A DNA stretch of 64,000 bases, taken from contig CASFID010000056.1 of assembly GCA_949294665.1 (NCBI GenBank), forward strand, positions 1 through 64,000, given 5' to 3'. Every line of letters starts with the position of its first letter. The stretch's first letter is position 1. This stretch comes from an uncultured Eubacteriales bacterium. GTDB taxonomy: Bacteria; Bacillota; Clostridia; Lachnospirales; Lachnospiraceae. The notes under the pieces were generated by a model. That model saw only the letters and a program-made list of their open reading frames with translations. It was not told the DNA's origin and did no database searches. Below, one piece after another: positions 59,801 through 64,000 of the stretch. The translations under genes and the position numbers were made by a program.

Positions 59801-62800
59801 AGATCATCAAGGCGGCCAATAACGGGGAGACGGACGCTGACCTGCTGTCCGGAGCCGGATTTACGGCTTATCTGCTTTCTGACCTTGCGGTAAAGGAAGA
59901 TGGAAGCTATGATTTTGATTCTGCTGAACCGGTAGTAATTGGGGAGAATGGAGCGACAGAAATATTTACAGACGAGAAAGGACATGCCTGCAGCATTGCC
60001 CTTCCTTACGGCACATACCTTGTCCGGGAAACGACCACGCCTCATAATTATAAGCCGGTGGATGACTTTATCGTGCGGATCACAGAGCATAATCCGAATA
60101 CGCCCCAGGTATGGCGGGTGCTTCTGGATGAAGAATTTGAAGCGAAGCTGAAAATCATCAAACAGGATGACGAGACGAAAAAGCCGGTACTGCAGGAAGG
60201 CACGGAGTTCCGGATTTATGACCTTGATAATGAGGAATATGTTGAACAGGTGACGACTTATCCGACAACAGAGGTTCATACCTCTTTCTTTACGGACGAG
60301 GAAGGCTACCTGATCCTGCCGCAGAACCTGAAGATCGGTCATTACCGGATTGAAGAAGTCACAGCGCCTTATGGGTATACGCTGAATGAGAATTACTATG
60401 AGATTGCCGTGGATTCCGATACCGCTTACCAGATTGATCCAGTGTCCGGGGATGTGGTAATCGAAGTGGTTTATGAGAACCATCCGGTGAAAGGAAACTT
60501 AAAGATCGTAAAACAGGGCGAAGTGCTGGACGGTTTCAACAAGGATTTTGTCTATCAGACAGAGAACTTGGCAGGCGCAGTCTTTGATGTATATGCCGCG
60601 GAGGACATTTATACCGTTGATTTCCAGAAAGACGCCGAAGGGAACCGTATCTTAGAATATGCTTCCGGCGAACTGGTAGGAACGGTGACTATGGATGAAA
60701 ACGGGGAGGCGTTTCTTTCAGACCTTCCTCTTGGAAGTTATAAGATCGTGGAAGTGACCGCACCGGAAGGTTTTGTGCTGAATGGGGAAGACCAGACGGT
60801 GACTTTTACCTACAAAGACCAGAATACGCCTGTGATTGAACAGGAAGCGGTTTTCCGGAATGAACGCCAGAAAGTGGAAGTATCCGTGGTGAAAAAGGAT
60901 GCGGAAACGGAGGCGACTGTGGCAGGCGCAGTTTTTGGGCTGTATGCCAAAGAGGATATTCTGGCACACGGCGAAGTGATTGTGAAAGCGGACACGCTGA
61001 TTGGCAAGGCATTGTCTGATGAAAACGGGAAAGCCGTATTTGTGAATGACCTGCCTTTTGGACGATACTACATCAAAGAAGAAGCAGCTCCGGACGGATA
61101 TGTTTCTTCCGATAAAGTTGTAGAAGTGACCGCAGAGTACCAGGGGCAGGAGATCCCTGTGGTGGAACTGTCCTCTGAATATGAAAATGAACCGACTAAG
61201 ATTTCCGTGAAAAAGACGGATCTCACAACCGGCGTGGAGCTGGAGGGCGCAAAGCTGACAGTCCTGGATAAAGACGGAAATGTGGTTGACAGTTGGACTT
61301 CTGTAAAAGGAGAGGAACATCTGATTGAACGGCTGACTGTAGGCGAGACTTACACGCTCCGGGAAGAACTGGCTCCTTACGGGTATCTGAAAGCAGAAGA
61401 AATTACCTTTACCGTGGAGGATACAGCACAGATCCAGAAAGTGGAAATGAAAGATGATGTGCCGACAGGGACGCTGATCATCAATAAGAAAGGCGAGTTC
61501 CTGGAGGATGTGACGCTTGCCGATACCATTGGCGGCTGGATCAGTCATATCTTTGAGTATGTTACCGGCGCATTAAAAGACGTAACCTTTGAGGTATACG
61601 CTCTGGAGGACATTCAGGCGGCAGACGGCGAGAGTGATGATTACTACAAAAAGGACGAGCTGATCGCCACGATCACCACAGATGAGGCAGGGATTGCGAA
61701 GCTGTCAGACCTTCCCCTTGGGAAATACTATGTGAAAGAAAAGGAGACTGCGGAAGGCTATGTACTGGACGGAGAGATCCGGGAGATTGACCTGACCTAT
61801 GTGGATCAGGACACGACGGAAGTTACCTGGTCGGGAGACTGGCAGAATAACCGCCAGAAGGCGGAAGTCTCTGTCCTGAAGAAAGAAAAGGATACTGACC
61901 GGGTACTGGAAGGTGCTGTGTTTGCACTTTCCGCAAAAGAGGACATTACCAATAAGGACGGGGATGTGGTTCTGGAAGTGGGAACCGTGATCGAGGAAAA
62001 GGCAACCGGTGAGGATGGAAAGCTGACCTTTGAGGCGGATCTGCCAATCGGATTTTCCTATACCGTGAAAGAGACTTCACCGGCGCCGGGATTTGCCACC
62101 ACAGACGAGGCGCAGGAGTTTACCTTTACAGCAGAATCTTCTGATAAAGCGACAGTTTCTTACGAATTTACCTTTGAGGATGAACCGACAGCCTTTGAAT
62201 TTACCAAAACATCTCTGACTACCGGGGAAGAAATCGAGGGAGCGAAGCTGACGGTAACGAATGAAAACGGAGAAGTTGTGGATGAATGGGTATCCGGCAA
62301 AGAACCACATATCATAAAAGAGCTGGTGGTAGGTCAGACCTATACCATGACAGAAGTTCTTCCGGCTCCGGGGTATGTGACTGCGAAGAGCATCCGGTTT
62401 ACAGTGGAGGATACCGCAGAAGTCCAGAAGATCGAAATGAAAGATGATGTGACGAAGGTGGAAATCTCCAAGACGGATATTGCAGGAGAGGAACTGCCGG
62501 GAGCGAAGCTGACGATCCTGGATGAGAATGGAGAGGTTGTGGAGAGCTGGACTTCCACAGAAGAACCGCATTATATTGAAATGCTTCCGATCGGGAAGTA
62601 CACACTCCATGAAGAATCCGCACCGGAAGGATATCTGGTCGCAGAGGATGTAGCGTTTGAAGTAAAAGATACCGGCGAAATCCAGAGGGTTGTGATGAAA
62701 GATGAGGCAGAGCCGGAAGAAACGCCGGAGACGCCTCAGGACACCGCATCCGGGGATGCCCCGCAGACCGGAGATCATACAAACATTTTGTTATGGTCTG

Positions 62801-62865
62801 CATTGCTTGGCCTGGGACTTTGCGGATCTGTCACGGCAGTTATTTTAAGAAGAAAAAGGAAATAA
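56875..62865 (+). CDS. Giant multi-CnaB (SpaA-type) surface adhesin with thioester-like domain
   Basis: The product has 1996 residues: signal peptide (ending near AVAYAEV), acidic Ser-rich stretch (about 138-180), a thioester-type domain with YCIQPSK (Cys293) and VTHLAASY (residues 349-356, His where the partner Gln is usual), then about 13 CnaB/SpaA repeats from about 530 to 1945. Each repeat ends in a sequence like EVTAPEGY, and repeats typically form Lys-Asn isopeptide bonds. A sortase motif APQTG (1962-1966), a hydrophobic helix and RRKRK anchor it to the wall. Such adhesins precede conjugation genes in this ICE type and probably aid cell contact. A second in-frame ATG at 56893 has AGAGGA upstream. 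Confidence 0.9.
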   Translation: MKRGKTMKLISGCLAMVSFLSTVFSPAVAYAEVPTDEKIPYYEEVKDQLDPDEVVTAKDIDITIGSSYDIVSDFSGIEIPDDSKVKVTFHDAQNEKGDPFTTDHEDTYQAAYYVEPLMTGHPAYQISRNISVKDAETEAKSKVNSDGSSDEDSGDGGSETSDSEEDSSISVSEETERTEEQDMPDKEEMLSEEAFDKALESAEGQKTVDDETGMTLGEALLQAEEQGINLQEMERGESISFTAQAPAAKAARASQSVTITQGSYYYYADYGLGSYVTAPFTVSFGNVTATAYCIQPSKPGPGSGTYQITKLEGNRELAKVCYYGTEASGSAYFFNHYHTDFSAGKRFIVTHLAASYANGSSDAFYGTNSTGESLAMELYHYAVSQPDIPDVEMSFSNANVTAYVDGNQQRTEEITFHAASQQTITLDLPDGVKLHNVSTGKTSSAGADVTISGGTRFYLTAPLTQTKDVSGSWSAKMQGSITKDYSAYKITTGSGTQDLALVFGEGVEDEKYVDFSVKWLELAKVEVIKVDSNHANAKLTGAIFGIYSDKECTKLITEMPATDQNGSAVAEVVKTQDTVYLKEITAPSGYRINTSAYNVNLVANETTSVTVPDQEQMGELTIYKEGQVLTGADVSENGVVFQYEDRRQEGAVYNVYAGADIVTAYGAKVYSKGDLVKANLTTDSNGATVLKNLHLGTYTIKEVQAPENFYNAGEEKTVTLSYAGQNVETVFSESTFVNDRQKAEVFVLKKDKDTLNPLDGGVFGLYAGSDIKNADGSVVVSKGTLIEKAVTGEDGKAVFTADLPIGFSYDVKEIQAPEGYVRNQTDEYSFTFSYTNDSEEKVTFTHTFTNERVNAVIRLQKKDAETNQAVPQGDAVLENAVYGLYAREDIVHPDGATGVIYHAGDRVATLTTDENGEASVENLYLGEYFVKEITPPVGYLADQNEYDLVCSYEGDLTATVERECISPEQVKKQPFEIIKAANNGETDADLLSGAGFTAYLLSDLAVKEDGSYDFDSAEPVVIGENGATEIFTDEKGHACSIALPYGTYLVRETTTPHNYKPVDDFIVRITEHNPNTPQVWRVLLDEEFEAKLKIIKQDDETKKPVLQEGTEFRIYDLDNEEYVEQVTTYPTTEVHTSFFTDEEGYLILPQNLKIGHYRIEEVTAPYGYTLNENYYEIAVDSDTAYQIDPVSGDVVIEVVYENHPVKGNLKIVKQGEVLDGFNKDFVYQTENLAGAVFDVYAAEDIYTVDFQKDAEGNRILEYASGELVGTVTMDENGEAFLSDLPLGSYKIVEVTAPEGFVLNGEDQTVTFTYKDQNTPVIEQEAVFRNERQKVEVSVVKKDAETEATVAGAVFGLYAKEDILAHGEVIVKADTLIGKALSDENGKAVFVNDLPFGRYYIKEEAAPDGYVSSDKVVEVTAEYQGQEIPVVELSSEYENEPTKISVKKTDLTTGVELEGAKLTVLDKDGNVVDSWTSVKGEEHLIERLTVGETYTLREELAPYGYLKAEEITFTVEDTAQIQKVEMKDDVPTGTLIINKKGEFLEDVTLADTIGGWISHIFEYVTGALKDVTFEVYALEDIQAADGESDDYYKKDELIATITTDEAGIAKLSDLPLGKYYVKEKETAEGYVLDGEIREIDLTYVDQDTTEVTWSGDWQNNRQKAEVSVLKKEKDTDRVLEGAVFALSAKEDITNKDGDVVLEVGTVIEEKATGEDGKLTFEADLPIGFSYTVKETSPAPGFATTDEAQEFTFTAESSDKATVSYEFTFEDEPTAFEFTKTSLTTGEEIEGAKLTVTNENGEVVDEWVSGKEPHIIKELVVGQTYTMTEVLPAPGYVTAKSIRFTVEDTAEVQKIEMKDDVTKVEISKTDIAGEELPGAKLTILDENGEVVESWTSTEEPHYIEMLPIGKYTLHEESAPEGYLVAEDVAFEVKDTGEIQRVVMKDEAEPEETPETPQDTASGDAPQTGDHTNILLWSALLGLGLCGSVTAVILRRKRK

Positions 62866-62934
62866 GAAATTAGGAAATGGGCGTTCACTGAAAGATGTGG
62901 GCGCCTTTTTGCAACAGAAAAAGGAAACAGGATT

Positions 62935-63210
62935 ATGGAAAATAAGAAATTAGTGATTGATCCGAAAGCGGCAATTCCGGGGCAGAAATATCAAAAGGAC
63001 AAGCCATGGTCCTGCAGATATTGTTTCTGGTGGGAAAAAGGAGGGTGCAGAGAAGAAAAATGCCACTATCTGGAAAAAGAAACAAAAAAGAAGGATAAGC
63101 CCCATGAACCCGGGAGTTGCAAAGGCTGCCCTTACGGAAAACACATGCCGTGTATCGGATACTGCATAGCAGTTTTATATCGGGAAATGAGTCCCCGGAA
63201 AGAGAGGTGA
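62935..63210 (+). CDS. Small cysteine-rich ICE protein
   Basis: This 91-residue protein is rich in Cys and Lys: WSCRYCFWWEKGGCREEKCHYL and CKGCPYGKHMPCIGYC suggest two zinc sites. It lies between the adhesin and the PcfB-like gene; a weak hairpin with Ts (about 62879-62913) separates it from the adhesin. Small proteins of this kind are common at this position in Tn1549-like elements, but the function is unknown. Confidence 0.6.
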   Translation: MENKKLVIDPKAAIPGQKYQKDKPWSCRYCFWWEKGGCREEKCHYLEKETKKKDKPHEPGSCKGCPYGKHMPCIGYCIAVLYREMSPRKER

Positions 63211-63214
63211 AAAT

Positions 63215-63772
63215 TTGCAGGATGAAGTAAATGAGAAAACGATCAGCCTGTGCGTCCAGTGTACAAGGATGACGGCAGGAGTGCTGAAAGCAGTTCTGCG
63301 AAAATTTTTGAACGACAGGGATCGTGCAAAGCAGAATAAAGTACAAATCCGGCAGGCTGCAAAAAGAGGCCGGGCCCAGGAGAAAGGAAGAGTAAAAGAA
63401 CAGAAACGTCAGCAGAAACGGATGCCTCATGGAAAACAGACCATGAAACAGCTGATGTCAAAGGGGGCCAAGCTTTCCAATATCCTGATTACGGATCAGA
63501 ACATCGGCTCTTTTGACCGTGTGGCGAGAAAATACGGGATCGATTACAGCCTGAAAAGGGATAACAGCGTTTCTCCACCCAAATACATGGTGTTTTTCCG
63601 TGCAAGGGATGTAGATGTGATGACCGCAGCCTTCCGGGAATATGCCGGGGTTGCGATGAAGAAATCCAGAAAGCCTTCCGTCAGGAAAAAACTTCAGAAA
63701 GCGATCCAGAGGACAGTAAAGCACCGGGAACGTGTAAAGGTCAGGCAGAAAGACAGAGGGCAGGAGCGATGA
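63215..63772 (+). CDS. PcfB-like conjugation protein (DUF3801)
   Basis: This 185-residue basic protein reads from a TTG start with GAGAGGTG upstream. The DUF3801 core is visible: MTAGVLKAVLRKFL, GKQTMKQLMSKGAKLSNILITDQNIGSFDRVARKYGIDYSLKRD and PPKYMVFFRARDVDVMTAAFREY. PcfB of pCF10 binds the relaxosome and coupling protein. It overlaps the VirD4/TraG-like gene that follows by 4 bases, in keeping with that role. Confidence 0.82.
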   Translation: MQDEVNEKTISLCVQCTRMTAGVLKAVLRKFLNDRDRAKQNKVQIRQAAKRGRAQEKGRVKEQKRQQKRMPHGKQTMKQLMSKGAKLSNILITDQNIGSFDRVARKYGIDYSLKRDNSVSPPKYMVFFRARDVDVMTAAFREYAGVAMKKSRKPSVRKKLQKAIQRTVKHRERVKVRQKDRGQER

Positions 63773-64000
63773 AGCAGATACAGATCAAGAAGCTGCTCCT
63801 TTTGAATTTCCCATATCTGATCGGTTTTTATATCGTGGATAAGGGAGCGTGGCTTTTCCGGCACTGTACAGGAGACAGCTGGATCGTGCGTATGGGCGTG
63901 ATGCTCTCTAATTTTAAACTGGCTTTTTCTTCCTGGCTTCCCAGTCTTCATTTATATGATCTGCTGGCAGGAGCAATCGCAGCGGTCATTTTAAAATTGA
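63769..64000 (+). CDS. VirD4/TraG-like coupling protein, N-terminal fragment
   Basis: Only the first 77 codons are in the window. ATG overlaps the stop of the PcfB-like gene. Two transmembrane segments are visible (LLLLNFPYLIGFYIVDKGAW and LYDLLAGAIAAVILKL at the edge), the usual N-terminal topology of type IV coupling proteins; the ATPase domain lies outside. The identification rests on gene order after pcfB and on membrane topology. Confidence 0.7.
   Translation, partial: MKQIQIKKLLLLNFPYLIGFYIVDKGAWLFRHCTGDSWIVRMGVMLSNFKLAFSSWLPSLHLYDLLAGAIAAVILKL

Larger units (their letters stand above)
46402..64000 (+). mobile_element. Integrative and conjugative element (left part)
   Basis: From just after lysS the sequence becomes more AT-rich and the gene set is that of Gram-positive ICEs: small helix-turn-helix proteins, ParA/ParB, RepA_N initiators, XRE/ImmA, UmuC/YolD, a sigma-like factor, a large sortase-anchored adhesin, a PcfB-like protein and a VirD4/TraG coupling protein. 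This order resembles Tn1549-like or related Lachnospiraceae elements. The exact left attachment site is not defined; the boundary given is the lysS stop. Integrase, relaxase and most conjugation genes lie to the right of the window. Confidence 0.85.

Noticed and set aside
59641-61548. Two long minus-strand frames inside the adhesin gene
   Set aside because: Shadow frames produced by the repetitive CnaB coding sequence.
1-64000. tRNA, rRNA or CRISPR loci
   Set aside because: No cloverleaf-type sequences with GGTTCRA arms, rRNA segments or spaced repeats were found by eye; a tRNAscan-SE run would be decisive.

Overview
The window reads as a chromosome segment of a Gram-positive anaerobe of the Lachnospiraceae (Clostridium cluster XIVa; Dorea, Blautia and Clostridium scindens are the sort of relatives implied). 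Support comes from strong AGGAGG-type ribosome sites, rightward operons, an Ech-type hydrogenase, a 1092-residue EndoQ-UvrD fusion and a lysyl-tRNA synthetase with an extra C-terminal tRNA-binding domain. Genus is inferred, not proven. No rRNA, tRNA or CRISPR array is visible.

Layout. 1-6.1 kb: end of an Ech-type hydrogenase operon, then small housekeeping or stress genes (alpha/beta hydrolase, alkyltransferase-like protein, HAD phosphatase, metallophosphoesterase, YaaA, aldo/keto reductase). 6.2-15.9 kb: a self-contained sigma-54 regulon. It has rpoN, an overlapping PrpR-type enhancer-binding activator, and two downstream transcription units (alpha/beta hydrolase + small membrane subunit + sodium:solute symporter; CoA-transferase III + HMG-CoA-lyase-like enzyme + D-2-hydroxyacid dehydrogenase). 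Each unit is preceded by a 10-bp-phased TGAAAC array, a terminator hairpin and a TTGGCAC element. Together they look like uptake, CoA activation and cleavage of an organic acid. 16-21 kb: superoxide dismutase, an XRE regulator with a membrane partner, an MFS exporter and an AT-rich lone ATPase. 21-36 kb: the EndoQ-helicase fusion, cvfB, dnaE, pfkA, murI, cls, a trigger-factor-like lipoprotein and an aldose epimerase. 36.1-41.7 kb: a TetR-controlled cluster (SCP2 protein, alpha/beta hydrolase, condensation-domain protein, acyl carrier protein, acyl-AMP ligase) that looks like a compact acyl-transfer or lipopeptide-type biosynthetic locus. 41.9-46.4 kb: coaX, dusB, greA, lysS.

From just after lysS (about 46.4 kb) to the window end, base composition falls and gene content becomes that of an integrative and conjugative element (ICE). 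It has three tandem small helix-turn-helix paralogues, ParA/ParB, two RepA_N-type initiators, small membrane proteins, an XRE/ImmA pair divergent from a Y-family polymerase + YolD mutagenesis cassette, a sigma-like factor with a structured leader, a 1996-residue multi-CnaB adhesin, a PcfB-like protein and the start of a VirD4/TraG coupling protein. The integrase, relaxase and right end lie outside the window.

The items most worth following are the phased activator arrays with unusual sigma-54-like promoters, the condensation-domain/ACP/ligase cluster, the EndoQ-UvrD fusion with two possible sliding-clamp motifs, the ICE-borne damage-response cassette, and two structured RNA regions around the ICE sigma-factor gene.
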